Source: an uncultured Oscillospiraceae bacterium (GTDB lineage: Bacteria; Bacillota; Clostridia; Oscillospirales; Oscillospiraceae). From it: a stretch of DNA of 64,000 nt. The DNA lies in the NCBI GenBank assembly GCA_934636655.1, contig CAKUAS010000007.1, positions 47,327 to 111,326 on the forward strand, in the 5' to 3' direction. The translations under genes and the position numbers were made by a program. Under the pieces are notes generated by a model. It was not told the DNA's origin. It saw only the letters and a list, made by a program, of their open reading frames with translations, and ran no database searches. This document shows, piece by piece, positions 26,614 through 36,439 of the stretch (positions are counted from its first letter, which is position 1; each line of letters starts with the position of its first letter).

Positions 26614-28152
26614 TTACTGCTGTTCGAGCATAGCGGCGGCAACGATGTAGACCGAAACTATTATCTTCGCCGATGCGCCGCGCGTTGCCGTGGCATTCGG
26701 GCGGAACGAGCCGTCCTCATAGCCGTTTATGACCTCCAAGGTTGACATAACGTTTGCAGCCTCGCGGTAGCTGTTCGCTATGCTGCCCGAATCGGTAAAA
26801 TTGCTGTCGGTATTGTACTGCGAGATCACATCCTCGCCGACAAGCTCCTTGAGCAGACGGTAAGCAAACGTCGCCATCTGTGCGCGGCTTATTCGCTCGT
26901 TCGGGCGGAAAGTGCCATCCGAGTAACCGGATACGATACCTCCGAGATAGCCCCACAGTACGGCATCCTTATATGCACTGCTTATACTCGACGTATCCTT
27001 GAACTCAAGCTCGCCATAACCCGAAATGTCGGGCTTGCCGCACATATTGTACAGCATCGTGACGAACTGCGCTCTCGTGACGCTCTGATTCGGACGGAAG
27101 GTGTTGTCTGGATAACCGTTGAGGATATCGGCTGCATAGCCTGCAACGATGTAATCGTGGAACGCACAGTCAATGTCCGTGAACGGGTCGGATTCGTCAT
27201 CAAAGTAGACCGCAGCATTTGCTAATCCATCATTGGTACCGTCATATGCAGAGGAATATTCTCCGTCAAAGGTCACTCCTTCTTTCCACTGACGCAATGA
27301 ACCGCCGTAGTATATGCTTTCAAGTGCACCGCAGTCAAAGAACGAAGTCACATGGACCGTTCTAAGGCTTGCGGGAAGATGTATCTCCTTCAAGCTTCTG
27401 CATGCATTAAAAGCATACTGACCTATATTGGTTAGCGAATTTGACATCTTAATGCTTTCCAATGCTAAGCAATACTCGAATGCAAACCCGCCAATGCTCG
27501 TAACACTGTCCGGGATGACAATACTCGTAATCGCTTTGCAGCCCGTAAATGCATCTCCGCCTATACTTGTCATACCATTCGGAAGCTCGACACTTTCCAA
27601 ACTGGTGCAGTACTGAAACATTTCGACTTCAAGACTCTTGACCCCATTTGGAATGGATATCTCCTTGAGGCGCGCACAGTAAGCAAACGCACCTGATTCG
27701 AGAGACTTAAGCCCGCTTGGAAGCTTTATTCTTTCAAAATTGCAGCAGCTGAACGCGTAGCCACCGATAAACGTTACTCCGTCAGGTATCGACAGTTCCT
27801 TGAGCGACGAGCAATGATTAAATACGTAATAGCCTATTCTTGTAAGTGTTTTCGGCAAGCTAACGCTGGTTACGCTGTAACATCCTTCAAAAGCCGAACT
27901 GCCGATAGTTGTGATTCCCTCGCCTACAACGATGCTCTTTATATCCATTCTGGTACTATCCCATGGACTATTATACGAATTATAGTCGAACATTGGGCCA
28001 GTTCCGCTTATAGTCAGTGTATCGCCCTCGAGCTTCCAGGTCACATTGTCTCCGCACGTGCCGCTGAGCTCCCCGTCCGCAAACGCGGCTGCCGGTAAGA
28101 GCGTCAGCACCATGAGCACTGCAAGCAGCATACCGAGAAATCGTTTCTTCAT
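26614..28152 (-). CDS. BspA-type leucine-rich-repeat surface protein with SLH repeats
   Basis: This 512-residue secreted protein has a signal peptide at residues 1-25 ending in AAAFA. A short GTCGDNVTWKLEG module follows, which in these proteins precedes the repeats. About ten BspA/LRR_5 repeats of the form SIGGDAFTGCKAITSIVIPDSV run over roughly 70-300. Three S-layer-homology repeats (about 315-500: AADILNGYPDNTFRPNQSV, GGIVSGYSDGTFRPNERI, LEVINGYEDGSFRPNATA) attach it to secondary cell-wall polymer. These proteins act at the surface, often in adhesion; the ligand is unknown. A related but larger protein is encoded just upstream. Confidence 0.92.
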   Translation of the reverse strand: MKKRFLGMLLAVLMVLTLLPAAAFADGELSGTCGDNVTWKLEGDTLTISGTGPMFDYNSYNSPWDSTRMDIKSIVVGEGITTIGSSAFEGCYSVTSVSLPKTLTRIGYYVFNHCSSLKELSIPDGVTFIGGYAFSCCNFERIKLPSGLKSLESGAFAYCARLKEISIPNGVKSLEVEMFQYCTSLESVELPNGMTSIGGDAFTGCKAITSIVIPDSVTSIGGFAFEYCLALESIKMSNSLTNIGQYAFNACRSLKEIHLPASLRTVHVTSFFDCGALESIYYGGSLRQWKEGVTFDGEYSSAYDGTNDGLANAAVYFDDESDPFTDIDCAFHDYIVAGYAADILNGYPDNTFRPNQSVTRAQFVTMLYNMCGKPDISGYGELEFKDTSSISSAYKDAVLWGYLGGIVSGYSDGTFRPNERISRAQMATFAYRLLKELVGEDVISQYNTDSNFTDSGSIANSYREAANVMSTLEVINGYEDGSFRPNATATRGASAKIIVSVYIVAAAMLEQQ

Positions 28153-28245
28153 TGATTTCGCCTCCTTTACTTTTGTATGTTAATAATACCATATCGTCTA
28201 TGCAGCGGCAGCATTTTTCGGCAAGAAAATCATGGAACAAAAACA

Positions 28246-28270
28246 GCTCCCCGCGGTGTCCGCGGGGAGC
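28246..28270 (-). terminator. Terminator of the 1273-residue SLH protein gene
   Basis: GCTCCCCGCG pairs with CGCGGGGAGC, followed on the minus strand by TGTTTTTG. Confidence 0.85.
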
Positions 28271-28289
28271 CTGAGTTTATGCTGTGTTT

Positions 28290-31200
28290 TTACTTGGATG
28301 CGCGGTAGATGAAGGTAACAGCCTGGCCACGAGTGCAGGTATCGTTGGGAGCAAACGTGGTTGCGGTCTTGCCTGCGGTGATCTCGTTTGCAACTGCCCA
28401 TGCAACTGCGTCGTAGCAGTAGGAGCCGGCTGCAACGTCGGTGAAGCTCATGTCAGCCTCAACCTTCTCAGCGCCGGAAGCGCGGAACATGAATGTCACG
28501 ATCTGGCCGCGAGTGCAGACTGCATCCGGGCTGAAGGTGGTTGCGGTGGTGCCGGCAGTGATCTTGTTCTCAACTGCCCACATGATCGCGTTGTAGTATA
28601 CGCTATCTTCGCTTACGTCGGTGAACGGGTTGACTACGTCAGCGGAAACCTCGGGGGAACCTGCTGCGCGGTACAGGAAGGTAACGATCTGTGCACGAGT
28701 GCAGCCGTCGTTGATGCCGAAGGTGTCGGCAGTCTTGCCTGCGGTGACCTCGTTCTCTGCTGCCCAGACGATAGCATCGTAGTAGGGGCTATCTTCCTTG
28801 GTATCCTTGAACGGGTTGACAACAGGTGCTACATAGTTGGGATCCTCTGCGCCGCATACGGTGCAGACACCGTCCTTGTAGTCATGTGCGATCATGGGCA
28901 CTTCGGTCTGTGCGGCGAGTACCTCATTGCAGACAGAGCAGTGCTTGCCTTCGGTAAGACCGGTCTTTGTGCAGGTCGCCGCCACTGCGGGATCGATGAC
29001 CTCGGTGTGGCCTAGTGCGTCAACGTAGTTGTCTACATAGCTGTCGCCGCAGGAGCAGGTATATGTCGTGTAGCCCTTCTCCGTGCAGGTCGGCGCCGTC
29101 ACGGTCTCGGTGTATCTGTGAGTATGTACAGGCCTAGGCATCGGCTTATAGTTGGGGTCGTTTGCTTTGCAAACGGTACAGATGCCATTTACGTAGTTAT
29201 GATCTCCTGTTGCGGAGGTAGGAAGTTGGGGAACGAGAACGCTGTTACAAGTCTTGCAGATTTTGCTCTCGGTGTAACCGTCATCAACGCAGGTTGCCGC
29301 CTTGCCGGGAATTATTTTCAAATCATGTCCGGTGGCATTAACATAGTTATCTTTATAGGTATAACCGCAGGTGGAGCATTTATGCTCAGTGTAACCTTGC
29401 TTATCGCAGGTTGCAGCAACAATTGTTTCGGTGTATTCGTGCTGATGCTCTACGATTATATATTTGCTGAAATGCTCGGTAGTAAACATGAGCTTACCAT
29501 CAACGAGCTGTGCTTCCATATCAGTCAAGCTACCATCGGGTTCAACGCGGTAAACTTTGCAGTTTTGGCCGGTGACTTTTTCCGGATCGACCTCCAGTGT
29601 AACCTGAACACGGTCACCTGTAGGCAGTTCTGCCACCTCCCCGGTGTTCTTATCAACCAGTGAAATGTCGTAAATGAAAAGCTCATCGCCATCTCCGAAC
29701 AGTTCTTTTGCTGTGCCAGGATCATCGACAACATTAACCGAAAGTTCAAGTTTCACTTCCTCAGCAGAATCAGAATACCTCGCTACCTCAACGCTAGTTA
29801 CGGCTTTGGGATCGGAAATGACATATTTATATTCATATTCGGAGTCGATAGTTCCAAGGCAGACGACTGTGATATTATTATCTTTAAGATATTTTAGGGA
29901 TGTATAGTTCTCACTTGGATGATTGCCATGCTCACACTCCGTGAAGTTTATGTCGTTCCACTGATCTTTCGTACCTTTAAAGTAGACGGTATTAAGGCTA
30001 TCGCACCCGTAGAATGCATCGCTTTCAATTTTATTTACGCTTGCCGGAATTACTATGCTTGTCAGCTTCGCAGCATCCTCAAACGCCCAGCTTCCTATGG
30101 TCTCGGTTCCATCGGGAACAATCGCCTTGCCGGTGCGCACGCCGGGGTAATTATAAAGGGTTTTCTCGTCCTTCGAATAGAGCATACCGTCAATACTCGT
30201 ATATACCTTATTGCCCTCAGCAACGTTGTAATACTCCATATTGTCAAACGCCGACTCGTCAATGAAGGTCACCGTAGACGGGATAGTGACGGTTTTTATT
30301 TTATCGCAAGCGGCGAAAGCCGCCCAGCCGATTTTCTCAAGGCCTTCTGGAAGTGTTATGCTTTCGAGGTTGCTGCATTTGGTAAATGCCTGCCAGTCAA
30401 TTTCCTTAAGGGTCGACGGCAATGTTACGCTTCGAAGGCATTCGTTTCCAAAAAAAACTCCCTCGCTGATCGATGTAGCACCTTCTTCAAAAATGATCTG
30501 CGCAGCTTCGTCGAAAGGAGTTGGTCCACCATTATAATAATACATCATTCCGGTGCCACTTACTACAACAACGTCGTCGCCATAAGAATAGGGAAACTTA
30601 GTCCGCGTATAAGTCAGATCATCTCCGCACTTACCGGTTTCGACCTCGACCGTTGACCAATCATCTCCGTATTTGCAAGTTATGATATCTCTGCCTTCTT
30701 CATCCTTGCTGAGCGTTCCGTTGAGAAAATCATGATATCCACGAGGTGTGGGAATAGTCTTTTCGCTTGCACTATCGATATAATCGCAATTGATGCACTT
30801 ATAATATTCCCTACCGTCCCATTTACAGGTAGGCTCTTTTACTACATACTCAGTAGTGATGTGCTCATGGTTCTGCTCGCCAAAGCAGAAGCTATATCCA
30901 TCCCACTCTATCTCTTGACCGGTAACGGCTTCATATTTCGGCAGACTGTTTCTACTGACATCTATACCTGTGTAGTCGGTCTTTTCATTAAGGACTATGA
31001 ATGTTAATTCATTATTCCTACAGTAAAGCCAAGTTAGGTTTGCAGGAAGCTCAGGCAGCGCGGTAAGCTGATTTTCCGAACAAACAAGCCAAGTCAGGCT
31101 TGCAGGAAGCTCGGGCAGTTTGGTGAGCTGATTTTCCGAGCAATCAAGCGTCTTAAGAGTTGACGGAAGCTCAGGCAGCTCTTCCAAATCGCAATCATAA

Positions 31201-32111
31201 CATAAAAAGCTTCTAAGTCCTTCGGGCAACTTCGCAGTAAATTTAAAATCTCCGTCTGTTATCTTCTGTGAAGAGCAGTTAAAAGTTTCAAGACCGGAAG
31301 GCAAATTGTCTATTACCGGAATTTTGTTATCGCCTACCTCGAGTACTTTCAGCCCCTCCGGCAGATTGGTGGGCATGCTTGTAAATTCATTATTATCCAA
31401 TCCTAATTGTTCAATACTTGCCGGGAGCTCAGGCAGTGTGCTTATATGGTTTCCCCAGCAGTATAACGACTTTAAAGACGTAAGCCACTTAACACCTTCG
31501 ATAGAATAGATGTCTTTATTATAAACATACATTTGTTCAACTGTTGCGATTTCATTTTTGCTAAGCTTACCGTCGCCGTTAATGTCGCAGTTATCGGAAA
31601 CGCATTCCCTGAAATTATCGTCGGGGAAATTATCATTGTCCACTTCAACGACCGTCTCGGGCGCTCCAAGGAAAACTACTTTTGCTTTGTATTTTCCGTT
31701 GAAGTTATTCTCGAACGAAATTTTGTATTCTACTCCGGCCGTAAGCTCATACGGGAAGCTGACGCTGAAAACAGAATTACCTTCTCCCGTTTCAGGATCT
31801 GTATCCCAAGCTGCTTCGCCGAGATCTCGGCCACGGAGTTCTTTCGTGACGGTAGCACCATTCTCTTCATACGCAAAAAAGACAAGCCGCTCACCGGATA
31901 CATATACCTCCGGGTGTATAATGTCCACACGATATTCGCCGTCCTTATCCGGCGTAAACGTGAACACAGCATTGTCATTGTCATCGCCCTTGACATAGCT
32001 GACGAACTCATTGAGCTCCATTCCCACGTCGGCAAGCGCTGCGGCGGGCACGAGCGTGAGCAGCAGCACGAGGACGAGGTTCAAAGCCAACAATCTCTTC
32101 GTTGTTTTCAT
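28290..32111 (-). CDS. Giant multidomain LRR/SLH surface protein
   Basis: This 1273-residue secreted protein has a signal peptide (1-27). An N-terminal beta-domain follows (about 28-155), then a calcium-loop/EF-hand-like stretch (INGDGKLSKNEIAT, near 180). A leucine-rich block (about 200-385) has units of the form LPELPASLTWLVCSENQLT, which resemble the LPxLPxxLxxLxCxxNxL pattern of IpaH/YopM-like repeats rather than BspA repeats. A Cys-pair module (EPTCKWDGREYYKCINCDY) and a block of BspA repeats (about 525-740) come next, followed by a ZU5-like sheet. Then four Cys-rich PTCTEKGYTTYTCSCG-type modules (about 905-1085) precede three SLH repeats (about 1090-1273). It is wall-anchored. It has no catalytic motif. 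Confidence 0.9.
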   Translation of the reverse strand: MKTTKRLLALNLVLVLLLTLVPAAALADVGMELNEFVSYVKGDDNDNAVFTFTPDKDGEYRVDIIHPEVYVSGERLVFFAYEENGATVTKELRGRDLGEAAWDTDPETGEGNSVFSVSFPYELTAGVEYKISFENNFNGKYKAKVVFLGAPETVVEVDNDNFPDDNFRECVSDNCDINGDGKLSKNEIATVEQMYVYNKDIYSIEGVKWLTSLKSLYCWGNHISTLPELPASIEQLGLDNNEFTSMPTNLPEGLKVLEVGDNKIPVIDNLPSGLETFNCSSQKITDGDFKFTAKLPEGLRSFLCYDCDLEELPELPSTLKTLDCSENQLTKLPELPASLTWLVCSENQLTALPELPANLTWLYCRNNELTFIVLNEKTDYTGIDVSRNSLPKYEAVTGQEIEWDGYSFCFGEQNHEHITTEYVVKEPTCKWDGREYYKCINCDYIDSASEKTIPTPRGYHDFLNGTLSKDEEGRDIITCKYGDDWSTVEVETGKCGDDLTYTRTKFPYSYGDDVVVVSGTGMMYYYNGGPTPFDEAAQIIFEEGATSISEGVFFGNECLRSVTLPSTLKEIDWQAFTKCSNLESITLPEGLEKIGWAAFAACDKIKTVTIPSTVTFIDESAFDNMEYYNVAEGNKVYTSIDGMLYSKDEKTLYNYPGVRTGKAIVPDGTETIGSWAFEDAAKLTSIVIPASVNKIESDAFYGCDSLNTVYFKGTKDQWNDINFTECEHGNHPSENYTSLKYLKDNNITVVCLGTIDSEYEYKYVISDPKAVTSVEVARYSDSAEEVKLELSVNVVDDPGTAKELFGDGDELFIYDISLVDKNTGEVAELPTGDRVQVTLEVDPEKVTGQNCKVYRVEPDGSLTDMEAQLVDGKLMFTTEHFSKYIIVEHQHEYTETIVAATCDKQGYTEHKCSTCGYTYKDNYVNATGHDLKIIPGKAATCVDDGYTESKICKTCNSVLVPQLPTSATGDHNYVNGICTVCKANDPNYKPMPRPVHTHRYTETVTAPTCTEKGYTTYTCSCGDSYVDNYVDALGHTEVIDPAVAATCTKTGLTEGKHCSVCNEVLAAQTEVPMIAHDYKDGVCTVCGAEDPNYVAPVVNPFKDTKEDSPYYDAIVWAAENEVTAGKTADTFGINDGCTRAQIVTFLYRAAGSPEVSADVVNPFTDVSEDSVYYNAIMWAVENKITAGTTATTFSPDAVCTRGQIVTFMFRASGAEKVEADMSFTDVAAGSYCYDAVAWAVANEITAGKTATTFAPNDTCTRGQAVTFIYRASK

Positions 32112-32299
32112 TCTCTACTTCTTCCTTAAAATTAGATTTTGACGCACATCTTACAAAACCGCCTGATTTGTCTTGATAACTGTGCAGCCATTCGATTCAT
32201 TCTACCACATTTTACCCCCCCCAGCAAATGTTAATAATAGCTAAACATTTCAACCCGATTTTGTGCATTTTTACACATTTGCTTAATTTTCGGCATAAA
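32112..32299. other. Intergenic region upstream of the giant SLH protein
   Basis: About 190 bp of A+T-rich DNA with a CCCCCCC run at about 32214-32221. It holds the promoter region of the minus-strand SLH gene, but no hexamer pair is convincing. A SD-like GGAAGAAG lies before the start. Confidence 0.4.
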
Positions 32300-32333
32300 A
32301 AAGCACATCCGCCGGCAAGGGCGGATGTGCTTT
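32300..32333 (-). terminator. Terminator of class III FBPase gene
   Basis: AAAGCACATCCGCC and GGCGGATGTGCTTT-type arms pair (32300-32313 with 32320-32333), followed on the minus strand by TTTTTTATG. Confidence 0.85.
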
Positions 32334-32345
32334 ACACTATAAGGA

Positions 32346-34229
32346 TCATTCTTTTTCCTGAATCTCGCCGGAGCGGTAGGCGGCAAGGAGACTTTCGAGG
32401 GCTTCGATCCTGCGGCGCAGGCGCTCGCCGTCGTCGCAGTCGGAAATATAGCGGCGGCGCTCGAAGCGCTCGACCTGCACGGCCTCGGACTCGATATCTG
32501 CATTATCGTCGATCGCGGCGGCAACACCCTCAAAGGGCTTGTGCGCCTTGATCTTCAGGCCGTGGGAGTTAAATACCAGCGTATATCCCGCGATGCCCGT
32601 CGTTTTCTGATACGCCTCACAGAAGCCGCCGTCGATGATGAACAGCTTGCCTCCTGCCTTGACAGGGCTCTCGCCCTTTTTGGCCTTGACTGGCGTGTGA
32701 CCGTTTATTATGTGGCCGCTCTCGGGGTCGAGGCCAAACTCCGTCAGGATCATACCGACAGCCTGTTCATCCTCCCAGAAGCTGAAGTATGGGTTCTTGG
32801 GCTCTGCCCATGTGCTCTGATCGTCCACAACGCCGCGCTCGAAGGTGTGGAACACGCGGCCGGAGAACGGACTGTCATTGCCGCACCAGAGGTACCACAT
32901 CATGTCCAGTGCCGACTCGTCGTGCTTGGCCCAGGCGTTTTTTACGACCATGTCCGAATAGTCCATCAGGCTCTTTCCGGAGTACCACACGCCGCCGTGG
33001 CGCACGCGCGCAAACTCTCCGTCCTCGGTCATGGGGATGCAGCCGTGGTACAGAAGATTGCCGTTGCAGCAAAGGTATGTGCTGCCGACGCGGTATATGA
33101 AGTCCATGTGGCGGTGCAGCGACTGGCTGTCGCGGAACAGCGTGACGTATTCGTTCACGAGGTCGATCTCGTCGTCGTTCAGGCTATATGGATCGCTGCG
33201 GTCAATGGTCGGCCATTTGTCGGTGTTGAGGGGGTACACTCCTTCATCAAGTATGACGGTGTTGTTTTCAAAGTCACAGCGGTTCAGCATCAGACGAGAG
33301 TTCATTCCGTAACCCGGGTGGCGCAGTATGACCCTGCCCTCGAGCTTGAAGCCGATGGTATTGAGCGCAATGCTGACGTTTTCTTTAGTCGCCTCGCCGT
33401 AGTATTTGCGCGTGAAATCGTACAGCGGCTGGAGCGTTATGCCGTAGCGCCGCTCGAGGAGGTTTGCGTTGCCGTAATCAAGCGATATTCTCAGCACGGT
33501 GAATATGCACGCAGGGCTTCCGGAGGCTGCGCCCAGCCAGAGGATATCGTGATTGCCCCACTGGATATCGATATTCGGATGCTCCATGAGCGCATCGAGC
33601 AGACGCGCGGGCTCGGGACCGCGGTCGAAAATATCGCCGACTATGTGCAGCTTATCGACGGCAAGGCGCTTTATGATATCCGCAAGCGCGGTGATAACGT
33701 CGTCGGCAGCGCCGGTGGATATTATCGACTCAAGTATCGCATCATGATAACGCACCTGATTTGAATACTCATCGCGCTGCATATGCAGAAGCTCGTCGAG
33801 CACAAAGCTCCACTTCGGCGGCATCTGCTTGCGCACATAGCTGCGCGTGTATTTGCTTGAAAGAGTCTCGGCCAGAGTACGCAGCATGGTAAGAACGCTT
33901 TTGAGCCTGTCGTGCGTATACTCCCCTGCCTCGCGCATGGCGCTGAGCTTTTCGTGCGGATAGTAAATGAGCGTGCACAGACTGCGGCAGCGCTCCTCGC
34001 CGATCTCGGCCTCGAAAAGGCGCGTGACCTTCTCCAAAATAACGCCGGAGCAGTTATTGAGTATATGCCGCACGGCAGCGTACTCGCCGTGCAGATCGCT
34101 TATAAAGTGCTCGGTGCCCATCGGCAGGGCAAGTATTGCACGCAGATTTATTATCTCCGAGCATACAGCTGCTTCGTCGGGGTATTTTTCCGCCAGCAGC
34201 TCAAGATATTCTCTCGAAAACTCACTCAT
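32346..34229 (-). CDS. fbp: Fructose-1,6-bisphosphatase, class III
   Basis: This 627-residue enzyme hydrolyses fructose-1,6-bisphosphate in gluconeogenesis. It belongs to the Firmicute-specific calcineurin-type class. The metallophosphatase motifs are FISDLHGEYAAV (about 43-54), VGDIFDRGPEPARL, QWGNHDILWLGA and the late GHIINGHTPVK. Its length is near that of Bacillus Fbp (about 670). GAGG precedes the ATG. It is divergent from the aldolase gene at 34353. The class is typically regulated by phosphoenolpyruvate and AMP. Confidence 0.95.
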   Translation of the reverse strand: MSEFSREYLELLAEKYPDEAAVCSEIINLRAILALPMGTEHFISDLHGEYAAVRHILNNCSGVILEKVTRLFEAEIGEERCRSLCTLIYYPHEKLSAMREAGEYTHDRLKSVLTMLRTLAETLSSKYTRSYVRKQMPPKWSFVLDELLHMQRDEYSNQVRYHDAILESIISTGAADDVITALADIIKRLAVDKLHIVGDIFDRGPEPARLLDALMEHPNIDIQWGNHDILWLGAASGSPACIFTVLRISLDYGNANLLERRYGITLQPLYDFTRKYYGEATKENVSIALNTIGFKLEGRVILRHPGYGMNSRLMLNRCDFENNTVILDEGVYPLNTDKWPTIDRSDPYSLNDDEIDLVNEYVTLFRDSQSLHRHMDFIYRVGSTYLCCNGNLLYHGCIPMTEDGEFARVRHGGVWYSGKSLMDYSDMVVKNAWAKHDESALDMMWYLWCGNDSPFSGRVFHTFERGVVDDQSTWAEPKNPYFSFWEDEQAVGMILTEFGLDPESGHIINGHTPVKAKKGESPVKAGGKLFIIDGGFCEAYQKTTGIAGYTLVFNSHGLKIKAHKPFEGVAAAIDDNADIESEAVQVERFERRRYISDCDDGERLRRRIEALESLLAAYRSGEIQEKE

Positions 34230-34292
34230 ATGTATAACCTCATATATTCGTTTTATAAGTCGATGATAACATTATAATTAACAATTTACAAC

Positions 34293-34320
34293 TTGAAATC
34301 GTGTAAAATGTTTGTATACT
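34293..34320 (+). promoter_or_regulatory. Promoter of HpaI-type aldolase gene
   Basis: TTGAAA (34293-34298) and TATACT (34315-34320) with a 16-bp spacer, about 33 bp before the start codon. Confidence 0.65.
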
Positions 34321-34352
34321 TATGTTACAAACTACGAAAGAGGACGGTTTTT

Positions 34353-35129
34353 ATGAATAACAGGCTAAAGCATAAGCTCAATAACGGCGAGCAGCCGATC
34401 GGCATATTCTTTGATACGGCCAGCGAATATCTCATGGAATGCACCGGACGCACAGGCATAGACTTTGTCATCATCGACAACGAGCATTCCCCCATCGAGG
34501 CCGAGACAAGTGCAAGACTCATCCGCGCCGCCGAAAACGCGGGCGTTACCCCTCTGTGCCGCGTGCGTGAGATCAGCCGCCCGGCAATACTCAAACTGCT
34601 GGACGTCGGCGCACAGGGACTTATTATCCCAAATGTGCATAGCGTTGAGCAGGTTCAGGACATAATATCTTACGCACGCTACTACCCCATCGGCCAGCGC
34701 GGCTTCTGCCCGTCACGCAAGGACGGCTGGGGCTTTGACGGTCTTGGCAGCGTGCCGGACACCATGGCTCATTTTAATGCCGAAACTCTAATCATCCCGC
34801 AGTGCGAAACGGTCGGCGCGCTCGAATCCATTGAAGCGATCTGTGCGCTCGACGGCGTGGACGGGATATTCGTAGGCCCGTTTGACCTGTCTATATCCAT
34901 GGGAATGCCGGGCGATTTCAATAATCCCGTATTCCAGGCGGCGCTTGACCGCATAATAAATGCCTGCCGCAAGGCAGGCAAGAAGTGCATATTCTTCACA
35001 GGCACGGTCGATGGCATCGCCGCAGGCTTTGCCCGCGGCTTTGACGGCATGGCATACAGCCTCGACGCCGCGATATTCATCGACGCACTCAAGGAGCGCG
35101 TAGAGAAGGCCCGTCAGTTGAGCAAATAA
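34353..35129 (+). CDS. HpcH/HpaI-family aldolase
   Basis: This class II pyruvate aldolase of about 258 residues has a TIM barrel. It shows the HpaI signature FVIIDNEHSPIE (about 38-49), the catalytic-region Arg in LCRVREISRP, metal ligands in IIPQCETVGALE and VDGIFVGPFDLSISMG, and a PSRKDGWG-like loop. Members cleave or form 2-keto-3-deoxy acids such as 4-hydroxy-2-oxoheptanedioate or 2-keto-3-deoxy-L-rhamnonate. The start at 34353 carries a GAGG site; a frame extending to 34293 would overlap the promoter. It overlaps the convergent tspO by 16 nt. The natural substrate is unknown. Confidence 0.9.
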   Translation: MNNRLKHKLNNGEQPIGIFFDTASEYLMECTGRTGIDFVIIDNEHSPIEAETSARLIRAAENAGVTPLCRVREISRPAILKLLDVGAQGLIIPNVHSVEQVQDIISYARYYPIGQRGFCPSRKDGWGFDGLGSVPDTMAHFNAETLIIPQCETVGALESIEAICALDGVDGIFVGPFDLSISMGMPGDFNNPVFQAALDRIINACRKAGKKCIFFTGTVDGIAAGFARGFDGMAYSLDAAIFIDALKERVEKARQLSK

Positions 35130-35584
35130 ATACCCATATTCAAATATCCCGCGAAAGCTACCCACACAAGGTACGGCAGCATAGCCCAACCGGCCTTGCT
35201 GTCGGCCTTCCGAAACTGCACGGCCGCCAAAAGTATGAATACCCACAGCAGGCACAGCCATATAAACGCCGCAAGGTATTTATCAAGGTTAAAGAAAATT
35301 ATCGGCCATGCAAAGTTAAAAGCAAGCGACAGAACATAGTAAGCCGCGCCGGTTCGCTTTACCCTTGGCTGCGCATCGGATGTCCACACCCAGTAGGACG
35401 CAAGTCCCATCAGGATATACAGTATCGTCCACGCGGCGGGAAACAGCCATCCCGGCGGTGCGAGCGGCGGCTTTTTCACAAGCTCAAACATCACCATATT
35501 ATCTTTTGTAATAAGCCCTGAAAGTCCGCCCACGGCAAGTGGCGCGGCGAGACTCACGACGAGCTTTTTCCATTCGATTTTCAT
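35114..35584 (-). CDS. TspO/MBR-family membrane protein
   Basis: This protein of about 156 residues has five transmembrane helices and the family hallmarks PPLAPPGWLFPAAWTILYILMG (loop 1 and helix 2) and FNFAWPIIFF in helix 3. TspO proteins bind porphyrins, cholesterol-like ligands or benzodiazepines and are involved in stress or tetrapyrrole handling. The ATG at 35584 is chosen because AGGTG lies 6 nt upstream; a GTG at 35593 falls in that ribosome site. Convergent with the aldolase gene. Confidence 0.92.
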   Translation of the reverse strand: MKIEWKKLVVSLAAPLAVGGLSGLITKDNMVMFELVKKPPLAPPGWLFPAAWTILYILMGLASYWVWTSDAQPRVKRTGAAYYVLSLAFNFAWPIIFFNLDKYLAAFIWLCLLWVFILLAAVQFRKADSKAGWAMLPYLVWVAFAGYLNMGIYLLN

Positions 35585-35640
35585 ATATATCACCTATAAA
35601 TAATATATGAAAGCCTGACCGGGCTTATTCGTTTACGGCA

Positions 35641-36333
35641 ATGAAGAAAAGACATCTTACAAAGAAACAGCAAAAGCGTGTCGGTATCGCTGCAATAGTT
35701 ATCGCCGTCGCCGCGACCGCGCTGATCATATGGCTTGCAGGCGTACCGCTTGTAAAGTTTGCGTCCGAGCCCGAAAAATTCCGTCAATGGGTGGATAACA
35801 ACGGCATCTGGAGCCGTTTTGCCTACATGGGCATGGTCATCTTACAGGTCGTGATCGCCGTTCTGCCGGGCGAGCCGTTCGAGATCGCGGCAGGTTACGC
35901 GTTCGGAGCAGTCGAGGGCACGATCCTATGCATAGCGGCATCGACGTTAGGCAGCGTTATGGTTTTTCTGCTGGTGCGCTATTTCGGCGTGCCGCTGGTC
36001 GAGGTCTTCTTTTCCGAGGAAAAGCTTCAGCGAATAAAATTTCTGAAAACCTCGCCGAAACGTGATTTCATTTTCTTCATCATCTTCATGATCCCCGGAA
36101 CGCCGAAGGATCTCCTGTGCTATTTCGCCGGACTTACAGATATTAAATTTACACTTTGGCTGCTGATATGCTCTCTGGGCCGTCTTCCGTCTATTGTTAC
36201 CTCTACTGTAGGCGGAGACGCGCTCGGTACATCGAACTACTGGTTTGCCGCCGCTGTCTTTGCCGCAACGCTTGTGATAAGCCTTGTGGGGCTGCTGGTG
36301 TACAAGCATATATGCAATAGTCACAAAAAATAA
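35641..36333 (+). CDS. TVP38/TMEM64-family membrane protein
   Basis: This 230-residue protein belongs to the DedA/VTT (SNARE-associated) superfamily, with about five to six hydrophobic segments. The conserved core reads AVLPGEPFEIAAGYAFGAVEG (about 80-100), then a GSVMVFLLVRYFG helix and the MIPGTPKDLLCYFAGLT re-entrant region (about 151-167). Members are thought to act as phospholipid scramblases or flippases; the individual role is open. It is followed by 870 bp without a gene. Confidence 0.9.
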   Translation: MKKRHLTKKQQKRVGIAAIVIAVAATALIIWLAGVPLVKFASEPEKFRQWVDNNGIWSRFAYMGMVILQVVIAVLPGEPFEIAAGYAFGAVEGTILCIAASTLGSVMVFLLVRYFGVPLVEVFFSEEKLQRIKFLKTSPKRDFIFFIIFMIPGTPKDLLCYFAGLTDIKFTLWLLICSLGRLPSIVTSTVGGDALGTSNYWFAAAVFAATLVISLVGLLVYKHICNSHKK

Positions 36334-36405
36334 AAAGCGCTTCAAAAGTTTTATGTAGTTATGACACATATAACTAAAATGTATTAATAATTTTTATTTT
36401 TTGTA

Positions 36406-36433
36406 TTGACGCGCGTGCAATTTGTGATATAAT
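36406..36433 (+). promoter_or_regulatory. Strong promoter with no downstream reading frame
   Basis: TTGACG (36406-36411) and a perfect TATAAT (36428-36433) with a 16-bp spacer. The sequence downstream has no supportable gene for over 700 bp but begins with a stable hairpin, which points to an RNA gene. Confidence 0.7.
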
Positions 36434-36439
36434 TCGACA

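Noticed and set aside
28000..32000. CRISPR-like array suggested by the repetitive LRR and Cys modules
   Set aside because: The repeats are codon-periodic, vary in sequence and belong to protein repeats; no constant repeats with regular spacers were seen anywhere in the window.
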